Assembly (NCBI RefSeq): GCF_016616885.1
Contig: NZ_CP067102.1
Span: 4,802,501-4,866,500 of the forward strand
Direction of reading: 5' to 3'
Length of the DNA: 64,000 nucleotides
Source: Bradyrhizobium diazoefficiens
Lineage (GTDB): Bacteria; Pseudomonadota; Alphaproteobacteria; Rhizobiales; Xanthobacteraceae
The notes below the pieces were generated by a model. It worked only from the letters and a program-made list of their open reading frames with translations, ran no database searches and was not told the origin of the DNA. The translations under genes were made by a program, and so were the position numbers. Below are positions 7,684 through 16,505 of the stretch, piece by piece. Position 1 is the first letter of the stretch. Every line of letters begins with the position of its first letter.

Positions 7684-7989
7684 ATGAGCGCAGACTGGAA
7701 TACCAAATATGGCACGCGGCGCGTGCGCCATGATCCGCCCACCCTGGACGAGGCGATCTTCGCCGCCGTCGGCATCACCGACGACCAGGAGCAGCAGGCC
7801 GAGATCGCCGCAGCGCTGATGGGCATGCCGCTCGAAATCGTTCAGGCCGAGGTCAAGAAACAGGCCCGCACCAACAGCCGCATCACCGCGACGCGCGTGA
7901 TCGCCGGCGAACAGGGAGCGCAGCGCTCGGTCGTGGTCGAACGCCGTGTCGTCCGCCGCTTCGGCAACGACAAGCGCACCGGCACCTGA
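7684..7989 (+). CDS. Conserved hypothetical protein (101 aa)
   Basis: I do not recognise a named family. The 101-residue protein is hydrophilic, with an N-terminal part rich in Arg, Asp and Pro, a central helix containing LDEAIFAAVGITDDQEQQAEIAAALMG, and a basic C-terminus (VVVERRVVRRFGNDKR). The AIAAALMGMPLEIVQ-like segment could be a helix-turn-helix, but this is weak. It is a single-gene unit, with a palindrome upstream (7631-7641) and a strong terminator at 8011-8043, which supports it being real. Confidence 0.7.
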   Translation: MSADWNTKYGTRRVRHDPPTLDEAIFAAVGITDDQEQQAEIAAALMGMPLEIVQAEVKKQARTNSRITATRVIAGEQGAQRSVVVERRVVRRFGNDKRTGT

Positions 7990-8010
7990 GCGCTCATTCC
8001 CTTCTTCAGT

Positions 8011-8043
8011 AAAAAGCGGACCGGCCTGGCCGGTCCGCTTTTT
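8011..8043 (+). terminator. Rho-independent terminator
   Basis: A 15-bp perfect stem (AAAAAGCGGACCGGC with GCCGGTCCGCTTTTT) with a three-base loop ends in a T-run. It lies between the convergent genes ending at 7989 and 8077 and can serve both strands. Confidence 0.9.
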
Positions 8044-8076
8044 GATTCAGGCCTTCGAATTTCAGCCCTTTGAATT

Positions 8077-8682
8077 TCAGGCCGCGCGATTGCCGTACAT
8101 GCTGGAGATCAGCTTCCAGCAGGTCGAGTTGAAATTGAGGAGCGCACGGCCGGCATTGAACGGGGCCGCTGCGAGATCAGCAAGCTCAGCCTCTGGCGCC
8201 TTGGCAAGATCGATCGTGCCGGTGGATTCGCCGTGGCGGAACTGCAGATGCGCGCCGAACTTCTTGGCGAGCGCCCGCATGGCGTGATTCTCCGCGCCCG
8301 TGGTGATGCGCAGGCTCTTGTAACCCTTCCAGCGCGCTTCCGCGATCAGGCGGCTGAACAGCACGGTGCCGACGTTCTGGCGCCGGGCGGAGGCTTCCAC
8401 GCTGAAGGCCACCTCGGGCAACGAATCGCCCTCCGGCGGATGCAGCTCAGCCGCACCACGGACCACGCCATCGACGATATAGGCGACGATCACGGTGCCA
8501 TCCTCGGCGCAGCGGGCGGCGTAACGCTCGATGAAGCTGTCGTCGAGAAAACCGTTGAAACGGTCGTGCCGGCTTGCGCCATCGAGCCTCAGCAGGTGAT
8601 CGCGCAATAGCGGCAATTCTTCCTGCTGGATCAGGGTCCGCACATAGCCTGGAGCGGTGCGGACGGTGTTTTCAAGTACCAC
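8077..8682 (-). CDS. GNAT-family acetyltransferase
   Basis: The protein has 201 residues from a GTG start at 8682, chosen because AGAGGAG lies eight bases upstream; the ATG at 8781 would add 33 unlikely residues. It has the GNAT core: VAFSVEASARRQNVGTVLFSRLIAEARWKGYKSLRI, with the acetyl-CoA loop RRQNVGT, followed by the AMRALAKKFGA helix. The N-terminal part contains RLDGASRHDRFNGF, typical of rhizobial stand-alone GNAT proteins. The acceptor substrate is unknown. Confidence 0.85.
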   Translation of the reverse strand: MVLENTVRTAPGYVRTLIQQEELPLLRDHLLRLDGASRHDRFNGFLDDSFIERYAARCAEDGTVIVAYIVDGVVRGAAELHPPEGDSLPEVAFSVEASARRQNVGTVLFSRLIAEARWKGYKSLRITTGAENHAMRALAKKFGAHLQFRHGESTGTIDLAKAPEAELADLAAAPFNAGRALLNFNSTCWKLISSMYGNRAA

Positions 8683-8834
8683 GTCAAAAACTCCTCTTGG
8701 TGTCCCTCGAGGAGGCGTTCGAATCCCTAGGCCTCCAATATTGTGCGTCGCAACAAATTTTTCAAGACGGAACCTGCTCAAGTTTGAGGCAGTGGAAACA
8801 ACAAATTCGTTAACAAAATCAAGACTCCGTAGTC

Positions 8835-9233
8835 TTACAGAACCAGCTGCGTCTGGGTCACCACAGCGACCAGCTTGCCGTCCTCGGTCTCCAGTCGGAT
8901 GGTCCAGACCTGGGTCCGGCGCCCCCGATGGACCGGGGTGGCGGTGGCGATGACAGTGGCTCCCTCCTTGGCGCCGCCGATGAAGTTGGTCTTGCTCTCC
9001 AGCGTCGTCGTGCCCTTAGCGTCCTCCGGCAGGTTGATCACGGTCGCCGCTGCACCAACGGAATCGGCGAACGCCATTACCGCGCCACCATGGACGGTGT
9101 GGTGCAGCGTGCAGAGATCGGGCCGCACTGTCATCCGCGCCACCACGCGATCCCTCTCGGCTTCGACGAATTCGACGCCCTTGAGCTCGGCGAACGGCAT
9201 CTTCATCGCTTTAAGTTTTTCGAGCGGCGTCAT
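8835..9233 (-). CDS. PaaI-like hotdog-fold thioesterase
   Basis: This 132-residue hotdog protein contains the HGGAVMAFADS motif (about residues 50-60), the signature of PaaI/YbgC-type acyl-CoA thioesterases, followed by ESKTNFIGGAKEG and a TQTQLVL ending. It probably hydrolyses an acyl- or aryl-CoA ester in the cytoplasm; the substrate is not predictable. The Met at 9233 is preferred over 9248 because GGAGGAG lies five bases upstream. It stands alone, with a repeat-containing gap separating it from kynU. Confidence 0.88.
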   Translation of the reverse strand: MTPLEKLKAMKMPFAELKGVEFVEAERDRVVARMTVRPDLCTLHHTVHGGAVMAFADSVGAAATVINLPEDAKGTTTLESKTNFIGGAKEGATVIATATPVHRGRRTQVWTIRLETEDGKLVAVVTQTQLVL

Positions 9234-9279
9234 CAGATCTCCTCCCAATTCCTTGTTGTCGCAGCGTGAATGGCTTCAT

Positions 9280-9350
9280 ACGGCAAAGCAATGACGTCGG
9301 AGGGAATGGCTCGGCAAGCGCTCCTCGCAATGACGCCGGGAGAGACGTCG
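9280..9350. repeat. Copy of an interspersed CTCCTCGCAATGACG-type repeat
   Basis: The gap between the thioesterase and kynU contains AAAGCAATGACG and CAAGCGCTCCTCGCAATGACG, elements of an intergenic repeat that recurs at 12489-12574. It is non-coding and resembles repeats scattered through Bradyrhizobium genomes. Confidence 0.5.
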
Positions 9351-9354
9351 TCCC

Positions 9355-10563
9355 TCACGTTACCGCATTGACGACCTGATATTCCGGCCGTCGCCACACC
9401 TCGCCTGCGATCACGTCCTCGATGATCTCGGTCGCCCGCATGATCTCGCTCTCGCCTATGTAGAGCGGCGTGATGCCGAACCTCATGATATCAGGCGCAC
9501 GGAAATCGCCGATAAGGCCGCGGGCGATCACGGCCTGCATGGCGGCGTAGCCGCCCTCGAAGGCGAATGAGACTTGCGAGCCGCGGCGCTCGCGTGCGCG
9601 CGGGGTGACGAGCCTAAGTTGCGGGCAGCGCCGTTCGACTTCCGCGATCAAGAGATCGCCCAGCGCCAGCGAGCGCGCGCGGACCTCCTTGATGTCGACC
9701 CGATCCCAGATATCGAGCGAAGCCTCCAGCGCCGCCATCGCCAGCACCGGCGGTGTCCCCACGCGCATGCGCTCGACGCCGCCGGCGGCCGCATAGCCAA
9801 GCTCGAACGCGAAGGGTTTTGCGTGGCCCATCCATCCGGATAGCGCGGCGCGCGCGTCATCGGCATGGCGCGGTGCGACGTAGAGGAAGGCCGGCGCGCC
9901 GGGGCCGGCGTTGATGTACTTGTAGGTGCAGCCGGCGGCAAAATCGACACTGCAGCCGGCGAGGTCGACCGGCAGCGCACCGGCTGAGTGCGCGAGATCC
10001 CAGACCGTGACGATGCCGAGCGCATGCGCCATTGCGGTCAGCTTCGCCATGTCGTGACGGCGGCCGGTGCGGTAGTCGACCTCGGTGATGTACAGCACCG
10101 CAATCTCTTCCGACAGTGCGGCCTCGACCTCCTCCGGCGACACCAGGCGCAATTGATGGCCGCGCCCGAGCGTCGCGATCAGGCCTTCGGCCATGTAGAG
10201 ATCGGTCGGGAAATTGCCGGTGTCCGACAGGACGACCTTGCGCGATGCATTCATGTCGAGCGCAGCGGCGAGCGCCTGATAGGCCTTGAGCGACAGCGTG
10301 TCGCCGACCATCACCGAGCCGGCTTCCGCGCCAATCAGCCGCGCGATGCGGTCGCCGACGTGACGCGGCTGGGCATACCAGCCGGCCGTGTTCCAGGCGC
10401 GGATCAGCTCGTTGCCCCACTCCGCCGTGATCACGCGGTTGACCCGCTCAGCGACGCCAAGCGGCAATGCACCGAGCGAATTGCCGTCGAGATAGATCAC
10501 GCCGTCAGGGAGATGAAACAGCGCCTTGGTGTCGTCGTAGACGCGAAGCCTGGTCATGCTCAT
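9355..10563 (-). CDS. kynU: Kynureninase
   Basis: This PLP enzyme cleaves kynurenine to anthranilate and alanine (and hydroxykynurenine to hydroxyanthranilate). It has 402 residues, near the usual length of about 415. The N-terminus has VIYLDGNSLGALP, the PLP-binding strand ends VWDLAHSAGALPVDL (Asp and His residues near 189-192), and the cofactor lysine is in CTYKYINAGPG, Lys215. The C-terminal FRAPDIMRFGITPLYIG is typical. It starts two bases after the kynA stop in the same direction, so the two are co-transcribed. The start could also be the second Met at 10557. Confidence 0.96.
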   Translation of the reverse strand: MSMTRLRVYDDTKALFHLPDGVIYLDGNSLGALPLGVAERVNRVITAEWGNELIRAWNTAGWYAQPRHVGDRIARLIGAEAGSVMVGDTLSLKAYQALAAALDMNASRKVVLSDTGNFPTDLYMAEGLIATLGRGHQLRLVSPEEVEAALSEEIAVLYITEVDYRTGRRHDMAKLTAMAHALGIVTVWDLAHSAGALPVDLAGCSVDFAAGCTYKYINAGPGAPAFLYVAPRHADDARAALSGWMGHAKPFAFELGYAAAGGVERMRVGTPPVLAMAALEASLDIWDRVDIKEVRARSLALGDLLIAEVERRCPQLRLVTPRARERRGSQVSFAFEGGYAAMQAVIARGLIGDFRAPDIMRFGITPLYIGESEIMRATEIIEDVIAGEVWRRPEYQVVNAVT

Positions 10564-10565
10564 CT

Positions 10566-11405
10566 CTACAAAATCGTACGCACGCGCCAGAGCTCGGGAA
10601 ACAGCTCGACCTCCAGCATGCGCTTGAGATAGCTGACGCCGCCGGTGCCACCGGTGCCACGCTTGAAGCCGATGACGCGCTCGACCGTCGTGACGTGGTT
10701 GAAGCGCCAGCGCCGGAAATAATCCTCGAAATCGACCAGCTTCTCGGCGAGCTCGTAGAGCAACCAGTGCGTCTCCGGCGCCTCGTAGACCTCGCGCCAG
10801 GCGTGGAGCACGCCTTCGCTAAAACCATGGGTCTCGCGAACGTCACGCGCCAGCACCGCAGCCGGCATTTTGAGCCCATTGCGATCGGCGAGCCGCAGCA
10901 CCTCGTCATAGAGGCTCGGCGTCGCAAGCTCGGCTTCGAGCAGCTTCGTCGTCTCCACATCGTGTGCGTGCGGCTTCAGCATGGCGTGGTTGCGGTTGCC
11001 GAGCAGGTATTCGATCAGCCGGTACTGGCGCGACTGGAATCCCGAGGACTGGCCGAGCTGGGAGCGGAAGCGCGTATATTCGCTCGGCGTCATCGTGCGC
11101 AGCACGTCCCAGGCGTTGTTGAGCTGCTCGAAGATGCGCGACATCCGCGCCAGCATCTTCATGGCCGGAGCCACCTCGTCCTTGGCGATGGCGCGGCGCG
11201 CGGCGCTGAGCTCGTGGATGGCAAGCCGCATCCAGAGCTCGGTGGTCTGATGCTGGATGATGAATAGCATCTCGTCATGCGCGTCCGACAGCGGATGCTG
11301 CGCGCCGAGGATCGCATCGAGCGCCAGATAATCGCCATAGGACATGCGCCGGGCGAAATCGGTCTCGGCGCCTTCGTTTGAGGGATCGTAATCGCTGGAC
11401 GTCAT
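10566..11405 (-). CDS. kynA: Tryptophan 2,3-dioxygenase
   Basis: This heme enzyme opens the indole ring of tryptophan with O2 to give N-formylkynurenine, the first step of the kynurenine pathway. The protein has 279 residues. Visible motifs are MSYGDYL, the [14 protein letters not shown] helix, [13 protein letters not shown], and the heme-ligand region [19 protein letters not shown] followed by [11 protein letters not shown]. It lies between the formamidase-like hydrolase upstream (34-bp gap) and kynU downstream (2-bp gap), giving a complete tryptophan-to-anthranilate operon. Confidence 0.97.
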   Translation of the reverse strand: MTSSDYDPSNEGAETDFARRMSYGDYLALDAILGAQHPLSDAHDEMLFIIQHQTTELWMRLAIHELSAARRAIAKDEVAPAMKMLARMSRIFEQLNNAWDVLRTMTPSEYTRFRSQLGQSSGFQSRQYRLIEYLLGNRNHAMLKPHAHDVETTKLLEAELATPSLYDEVLRLADRNGLKMPAAVLARDVRETHGFSEGVLHAWREVYEAPETHWLLYELAEKLVDFEDYFRRWRFNHVTTVERVIGFKRGTGGTGGVSYLKRMLEVELFPELWRVRTIL

Positions 11406-11439
11406 GACAGGCCCTTTCGATCGATCATCCCTGCCCTCG

Positions 11440-12249
11440 TCAGTCGAGGCCGATCAGCCGCGCGGTGATCTGCGACGAGGGATCCTTGAGCGCGTCGATC
11501 ACGGTGAAATGGTTCAGCCCAGGATCGACGACGAGACGGGTCGGCACGTCGAAGCCGGTCCAGACATTGGCGAACAGGTCGGACTGGCGGATGAATTCCG
11601 GGCGCTCGCTGCCGCCGACCCAGGCGGTCACAGGCGAATGCCCGCGCGGCAGATGCAGCGCCGCGCTTTCGAGCGTCGCCTCCTCAATGGTCATGCGCAA
11701 CGTCTCGTTCATCCTGGTCTTGAGCAGCGGCCGCAGATCGTGCAGCCCGCTGATCGAGAGCGTGCCGGCAATGCGGTCGAAGACGGCGGGCTCGAGCCGG
11801 CTGTCGTCGCAGAGCATGCGCGTGACGAGATGGCCGCCGGCGGAATGGCCGGCGAGCCGGATCGGTCCTGCGACGAGCGACGCCGCTGCCGCGATCGCGG
11901 CAGTCATCTCCGCGGTGATGTCAGAGACGCGTGCGGCCGGTGTCAGCGTGTAGCTCGGCAGCGCCACCGTCCAGCCATGGTGTCGCGCACCTTCGGCCAG
12001 ATCGGTCCAGGTCGATTTGTCGAAGCGCATCCAGTAGCCGCCGTGCACGAACACGACGAGGCCCTTGCTGTCGCCGTCGGGCAGGATTAGGTCAAAACGT
12101 TGGCGCTCACCGGAGCCGTAGGCGATGTCGGGACGAAAGCCCTTCAGCCCGGCGCGATAAGCCGCAGCCCGCTCCGCCCATTGCGCCGGCATCTTGTCGG
12201 AGCCCGGGATATGGGCCGAATTGGCGTAAGCATCATCCCAATCGCGCAT
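11440..12249 (-). CDS. Alpha/beta hydrolase, probable kynurenine formamidase
   Basis: The protein has 269 residues with HGGYW at residues 69-73 (oxyanion hole) and the nucleophile elbow GHSAGGH at 134-140 (Ser136). A C-terminal DPGLNHFTV supplies the catalytic His. HGGYW plus GHSAGGH is the pattern of the arylformamidase (AFMID/Bna7-like) subgroup, distinct from the cyclase-like KynB. As first gene of the operon with kynA and kynU, it would hydrolyse N-formylkynurenine to kynurenine; that role is inferred from context. The start at 12249 has GGGAG six bases upstream; 12261 is an alternative. Confidence 0.85.
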   Translation of the reverse strand: MRDWDDAYANSAHIPGSDKMPAQWAERAAAYRAGLKGFRPDIAYGSGERQRFDLILPDGDSKGLVVFVHGGYWMRFDKSTWTDLAEGARHHGWTVALPSYTLTPAARVSDITAEMTAAIAAAASLVAGPIRLAGHSAGGHLVTRMLCDDSRLEPAVFDRIAGTLSISGLHDLRPLLKTRMNETLRMTIEEATLESAALHLPRGHSPVTAWVGGSERPEFIRQSDLFANVWTGFDVPTRLVVDPGLNHFTVIDALKDPSSQITARLIGLD

Positions 12250-12384
12250 CGTGACTCCCATGGACTCGTCCCGCGAACCGGCGACAGTCTGCCACCGGTC
12301 GAAGCGGCATCCTAGTCCTTCTTTTAAGCTTAAAGGATTTGGGGCGCCGGTGTTTCGGGCAGCAGGCTTCAGAGCCGAGATGCC

Positions 12385-12475
12385 GTAGGGTGGGCAAAGC
12401 GAAGCGTGCCCACCATTCGTTGGGGATCGAGGAAAGATGGCGGGCACGGCGCAAACGCGCCTTTGCCCACCCTAC
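12385..12475. repeat. Palindromic intergenic repeat, GTAGGGTGGGCAAAG type
   Basis: GTAGGGTGGGCAAAG (12385-12399) is repeated in exact inverted orientation at 12461-12475, with a second imperfect inversion (GCGTGCCCACC and GGCGGGCACG) inside. It belongs to a repeat type I associate with Bradyrhizobium intergenic regions. It lies upstream of the kynurenine operon and is non-coding. Confidence 0.65.
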
Positions 12476-12488
12476 AGGACTATCCGTC

Positions 12489-12574
12489 CGTCATTGCGAG
12501 TTGCAGCGAAGCATTCCAGAATCCCACCGCGGAAAGTCTAGATTGCTTCGTCGCAAGAGCTCCTCGCAATGACG
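12489..12574. repeat. Palindromic intergenic repeat, CGTCATTGCGAG type
   Basis: CGTCATTGCGAG at the left end is mirrored by CTCGCAATGACG at 12563-12574. Between them is the internal sequence translating to the familiar repeat-encoded DCFVARAP. Such repeats often give false small ORFs; one such frame crosses this element and was rejected. A partial relative lies at about 9280-9350. Confidence 0.65.
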
Positions 12575-12584
12575 GCGGAGAGGC

Positions 12585-13862
12585 CTACGCCTTCTCCACC
12601 CCGCACCATTCCGCGATGAACAGCGCCATCGCCCTGGTGGTCTTCTTCAGGGAGTCCAGATCGACATATTCGTTGAACCCGTGCATCTCGCCGCCGCTAG
12701 CGCCGAAGCACAGGCTGGCGATGCCGTAATTGAGTCCGTAGAAGCGGGTATCAGTGAGCGCGGTGAAGACGAGATCTTCGACCGCGCCGCCATAGACCTT
12801 GTCGAAGGCCTTGCCGAATGCGGCTTCCGGCGCGGCGGAATTGGTCAGCTCATAGCCTTCCGACAGGAAGCCCGACCATTCGACCTCCGGCGGATTGTTG
12901 GCGAGGAAACGGTGGTTGCGCGAGGCAGCGGCAACGCAGGCCATGATCTCCTTCTGGTGGTCGGCGACCGACCAGCCCGGCAGGATCGCGATACGGCAAT
13001 CAACGTCGCACCAGGCCGGCACGCTGGAGACCCAATCGCCGCCCTTGATGATGCCGGGGTTGAAGTTGATGGGATGGTTGAGGGTCTTGAAGTGACGGTC
13101 GGCCTTGGCGCGCTCGTTCCACTCGATCTCGAGTTTCTGTAGTGCCTGGACAAGGTGATAAGCCGCCATGATCGCATTGGAGCCGGAGCCGGCAAAGGCC
13201 ACATGGGTCGGATGGCCCTTCACCTGCAGCCGAAACCAGATCACGCCGACTTGCGAGCGCACCATCTTGCCGGCGGTCGGCTCGGGGATGAAGCAGGCAT
13301 CAGCCCGGTAGCCGCGCTGAAGCGTCGACAGTGCGCCGACGCCGGTGCTCTCCTCCTCGATCACCGACTGAAAGTGAATCCGCGCCGTCGGCTTGAGGCC
13401 TGCCGCCTTGATCGCATCCAGCGCGTAGAGCGCGCCGATGGTGCCCGACTTCATGTCGCAGGCGCCACGGCCGAACATCTTGCCGTCCTTGATGACGGGC
13501 GAGAACGGCGGCGTGTCCCACAATTCCAGCGGCCCCGCGGGCACCACGTCGCAGTGGCCCTGGAGGATCAGCGATTTGCCGGCCTCGGTGTTCGGACGAT
13601 AGGTGCCGACCACCGAGCGCGCCTTGGAGAAATCATGCTCGATCGGGCCGAAGCCGCGCAGATCCTTGAGATCCTCGACATTGATGTGCCAGTCGTCGAC
13701 CTCATAGCCGCGCGCGCGCAGGAGGTCGCCGATCATGTCCTGGCACGGCCCCTCCGCCCCGCGGGTCGAAGGGATCGCAACGAAATCGCGGGTGGTCGCA
13801 AGCTGGGCTTCGAAGCCGGCATCGACGGCGTCAAGAATCCTCTGCTGCGTTTCGGCATTCAT
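12585..13862 (-). CDS. M20-family peptidase/deacylase (ArgE/DapE-like)
   Basis: This 425-residue zinc enzyme has the M20 ligands: GHCDVVPAG (first His and Asp), GRGACDMKSG (bridging Asp), VIEEESTGVGA (general base and metal Glu), FIPEPT, and a C-terminal GEMHGFNEYV His. The lid domain lies between about residues 205 and 330 (GHPTHVAFAGSG). Members hydrolyse N-acyl amino acids or dipeptides, including acetylornithine and N-formyl compounds. It follows the kyn operon on the same strand but is separated by repeats, so a pathway link is uncertain. The specific substrate is unknown. Confidence 0.9.
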   Translation of the reverse strand: MNAETQQRILDAVDAGFEAQLATTRDFVAIPSTRGAEGPCQDMIGDLLRARGYEVDDWHINVEDLKDLRGFGPIEHDFSKARSVVGTYRPNTEAGKSLILQGHCDVVPAGPLELWDTPPFSPVIKDGKMFGRGACDMKSGTIGALYALDAIKAAGLKPTARIHFQSVIEEESTGVGALSTLQRGYRADACFIPEPTAGKMVRSQVGVIWFRLQVKGHPTHVAFAGSGSNAIMAAYHLVQALQKLEIEWNERAKADRHFKTLNHPINFNPGIIKGGDWVSSVPAWCDVDCRIAILPGWSVADHQKEIMACVAAASRNHRFLANNPPEVEWSGFLSEGYELTNSAAPEAAFGKAFDKVYGGAVEDLVFTALTDTRFYGLNYGIASLCFGASGGEMHGFNEYVDLDSLKKTTRAMALFIAEWCGVEKA

Positions 13863-13914
13863 CAGGCAACTCCGGGCATCCAGTTGGTCGAGGGTGCGCG
13901 CAAGCTAGCCGATT

Positions 13915-14640
13915 TCAGCCGTTCGGGTACTCCACAAAATAAGCATCCCGCAATGCATCTTCGAGCAGTCGGCCTTCGGAATAGCCATCAAGTGTCGCCG
14001 GCCGGCTCACGCCGTCGAGCAGCCGCGGGCACGGCTGCGGCGCGCCGAGGACGGTGCGAACCGGAATGCGCTCGGCATAGATCGGCAATTCGTAGTCCTC
14101 ATCGTCGTCGGCGACACCCTTGGCGCGGACCTTTGCGGAGGCTTCCTCGATCTCCATTGCGATGAAGGAAGTTGCCTTGATCTCCTGGGCGTTGCTGGCC
14201 CGCAGACTCGCGGTGCGATCCGGGAAGAAGCGGTCGACCATCGCGACCACGGCGCGCTCTTTCTCTTGCGAATCGGTGACAAGATAGGCTGTGCCGAACG
14301 CCATCACCGCGCGGTAATCGGCGGAATGATTGAAGCCGCAGCGCGCCAGCACGAGGCTGTCGAGATGGGCGACCGTCAGGCACACCCGCTCGCCCCTCGT
14401 CTGGTTGCGCAGCATGCGGCTCGCGCTCGAGCCGTGCCAATAGAGCTTCGTCCCCTCGCGCCAGAAGAAGGTCGGCGTGCAATAGGGCTGGCCGTCGATG
14501 ACATAGGAGACGTGGCACAGCATCGAGGAGTCCAGGATGCGGTGGACGGTGGCGTGATCGTAGAAGCCACGGTTGTGCAGGCGCTTCACCTGGTTGCGTG
14601 CTGACGTCGGATAGGAATCTTGGCTCTCGGTCTGGCTCAC
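13915..14640 (-). CDS. Pyridoxamine 5'-phosphate oxidase-like flavin-binding protein
   Basis: This 241-residue protein has the split-barrel FMN-binding fold of the PPOx/Nim family: LDSSMLCHVSYVIDGQPYCTPTFFWREGTKLYWHGSSASRMLRN near the N-terminus, then GERVCLTVAHLDSLVLARCGFNHSADYRAVMAFG. Family members include nitroimidazole-resistance and F420/FMN-dependent reductases; it is not the canonical PdxH. It is divergent from a MocR/PdxR regulator with only a 76-bp gap, a common arrangement for a target gene controlled by that regulator, possibly linked to vitamin B6 status. Confidence 0.85.
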   Translation of the reverse strand: MSQTESQDSYPTSARNQVKRLHNRGFYDHATVHRILDSSMLCHVSYVIDGQPYCTPTFFWREGTKLYWHGSSASRMLRNQTRGERVCLTVAHLDSLVLARCGFNHSADYRAVMAFGTAYLVTDSQEKERAVVAMVDRFFPDRTASLRASNAQEIKATSFIAMEIEEASAKVRAKGVADDDEDYELPIYAERIPVRTVLGAPQPCPRLLDGVSRPATLDGYSEGRLLEDALRDAYFVEYPNG

Positions 14641-14716
14641 GGCCGCCCCTCATCAGGATTGGAAGAATTCCAGAGCTGTTGTAGCGGCGCATTTGGTCTG
14701 CGATAGTGCCAATTCC

Positions 14717-16189
14717 ATGCAAAAAATTCCGACCAATTCTCTCGCCCCGGCCAAATCCGAGTTGCCGCTCGATTTCACCGGCCCGCACATCACCGCCGGC
14801 GCCTCCTCGGCGCACCGGCTGTACCAGGCGCTGTGCGAGATGATCGTCTCCGGCCTCGTCAAACCTGGCGAACCGCTGCCGCCGTCGCGCACGCTCGCCA
14901 ATCAGACCGGCTTCCGGCGCAACGCGGTCGTCACGGCTTACGAGCGCCTGATCGCGGACGGATTTGCGCAAGCCACCGTCGGCTCCGGCACGTTCGTTGC
15001 CGCGCGCATTCCGGCGCGTACTGCCGTATCGACAAAGCCGAAGGTAAATGTCGAAGCGCCCCAGCAAGGCGCGCTCTCGCTCGGCTGCACCCATATCGAC
15101 GAGCGCGCGGTGCAGCGTTTTCGCGCTTTCGTTGGAAGGCGCATGCGCGCCTTCGGCGCCGAGCACCTGCACTACGGCGATCCGCGCGGCAGCCGCGAAT
15201 TGCGCGTCGCGATCGCCGATCATCTGCTCTCCGCGCGGGGTCTGCGCTGCGACCCAGACCAGATCATGCTCACGTCGGGCACGCTGCACACGCTACGCAT
15301 CGTTCTCGGCACGATCCTGAGGGCCGATGATCAGGTCTGGTGCGAGGATCCCGGCTATCCCATCGCGCGCAGGACCATCGCGCAATGCGGCTATCGTACG
15401 GTGCCCATTCCCGTCGACGCGCACGGGCTGCAAATCGCGAAGGGCCGCAGCGCCGCACCGTCCGCGCGCGCCGCCTATGTGACGCCGTCGCATCAGTTTC
15501 CGCTCGGCGTGCAGATGTCGATGCCGCGCCGGCTGGAGCTGCTCGACTGGGCCAAGCAGGCCGGCGCCTTCGTGTTCGAGGACGATTACGACAGCGAGTT
15601 CCGCTATGACGGCGCGCCGTTGATGTCGCTCGCTGGCATCGATCACCTCCAGCGCGTGATCTACATGGGCACGTTCGCCAAGACGCTGTTTCCGGGTCTG
15701 CGCATCGGCTATTGCGCCCTGCCCGAACGCCTGATCGGCGACGTCACGGCCGCGCGCGCCGCGCTCGACCGTTTTCCCGGAACGCTGATGGAAGGCGCAG
15801 TCGCTGACATGCTCAATTCCGGCGCGTTCGCCGCAAACTTGAAGCGCGTCCGAAAACTCTATCGTGAGGCCCGCGATGCGCTGGCCAAAACACTCGAAGC
15901 GGCGTCGGATGGCGTGCTGTCGGTCCCGGTGCCGTCGCAGGGCCTGCACCTCGTGGCGCAGTTCGATCAGGCGGTGGCCCCGACGGTCGCAGCCGAAGCG
16001 AAACAGGCCGCGGGCGCGGAAGGCTGGCTGCTCGCCGACACCTATGCGCGTGCGCGTCCGCTCCCCGGATTCGTGCTGGGATTTTCCGGGCACGCAGTTC
16101 CGCGGCTCGTCGCTGCCGCCGAACGGCTCGCGCGGGAAGCCCGCGCTGCCTTGCGCCGCGGCAAAGGCCCGTCGACCCGGCGCGCGTGA
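14717..16189 (+). CDS. MocR/PdxR-type transcriptional regulator
   Basis: The protein has 490 residues: an N-terminal GntR winged helix (about residues 30-100, including LYQALCEMIVSGLVKPGEPLPPSRTLA and TGFRRNAVVTAYERL), then a type I aminotransferase domain. The latter includes HYGDPRGSRELR, VFEDDYDSEFRYDG and the PLP-lysine region MGTFAKTLFPGLRIGY. MocR proteins sense PLP or amino-acid adducts and usually control a neighbouring gene, here the divergent flavoprotein at 13915-14640. The Met at 14717 gives a normal family N-terminus; an upstream Met at 14693 adds eight residues. Confidence 0.92.
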   Translation: MQKIPTNSLAPAKSELPLDFTGPHITAGASSAHRLYQALCEMIVSGLVKPGEPLPPSRTLANQTGFRRNAVVTAYERLIADGFAQATVGSGTFVAARIPARTAVSTKPKVNVEAPQQGALSLGCTHIDERAVQRFRAFVGRRMRAFGAEHLHYGDPRGSRELRVAIADHLLSARGLRCDPDQIMLTSGTLHTLRIVLGTILRADDQVWCEDPGYPIARRTIAQCGYRTVPIPVDAHGLQIAKGRSAAPSARAAYVTPSHQFPLGVQMSMPRRLELLDWAKQAGAFVFEDDYDSEFRYDGAPLMSLAGIDHLQRVIYMGTFAKTLFPGLRIGYCALPERLIGDVTAARAALDRFPGTLMEGAVADMLNSGAFAANLKRVRKLYREARDALAKTLEAASDGVLSVPVPSQGLHLVAQFDQAVAPTVAAEAKQAAGAEGWLLADTYARARPLPGFVLGFSGHAVPRLVAAAERLAREARAALRRGKGPSTRRA

Positions 16190-16256
16190 CAAAGGTTTAC
16201 TATGAGAATCGTGTGCCACTCCCTACATTGCGGCATCGATGCCGGGACCTCTCATC

Positions 16257-16502
16257 ATGCCACTTCGCCATGTCGTCTGCCTGTCGCTCATGATTTCAAC
16301 CACGCTCGCGACGACGGCGTACGCGGCCACGATCGGCCGCGAGCAGGACATCGTCGATCTCAAGCTTGGCCAGCGCGTCATGGTGGATGACGGAACCTGC
16401 CCGGCTGGACAGGTCAAGGAAGTGCGCGGTTCGAAGATGAGCGACAAGGGAATCGTGCGAATCAGCTCCTGCGTGGCGCGGTACGGTCCGAAATCGAATT
16501 AA
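16257..16502 (+). CDS. Small exported protein (DUF6719-like)
   Basis: The protein has 81 residues, beginning MPLRHVVCLSLMIS with a signal peptide ending near TAYA-A. The mature part contains LKLGQRVMVDDGTCPAGQVKEVRG and ends with RISSCVARYGPKS; two cysteines could form a disulfide in the periplasm. It resembles what I remember of DUF6719, but that is unverified. A Met at 16239 would add six residues. No function is known. It converges with the next small exported gene. Confidence 0.7.
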   Translation: MPLRHVVCLSLMISTTLATTAYAATIGREQDIVDLKLGQRVMVDDGTCPAGQVKEVRGSKMSDKGIVRISSCVARYGPKSN

Positions 16503-16505
16503 CCG

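Noticed and set aside
12406..12729. Small plus-strand ORF containing DCFVARAP
   Set aside because: It is the translation of an intergenic repeat, a familiar false gene in Bradyrhizobium.
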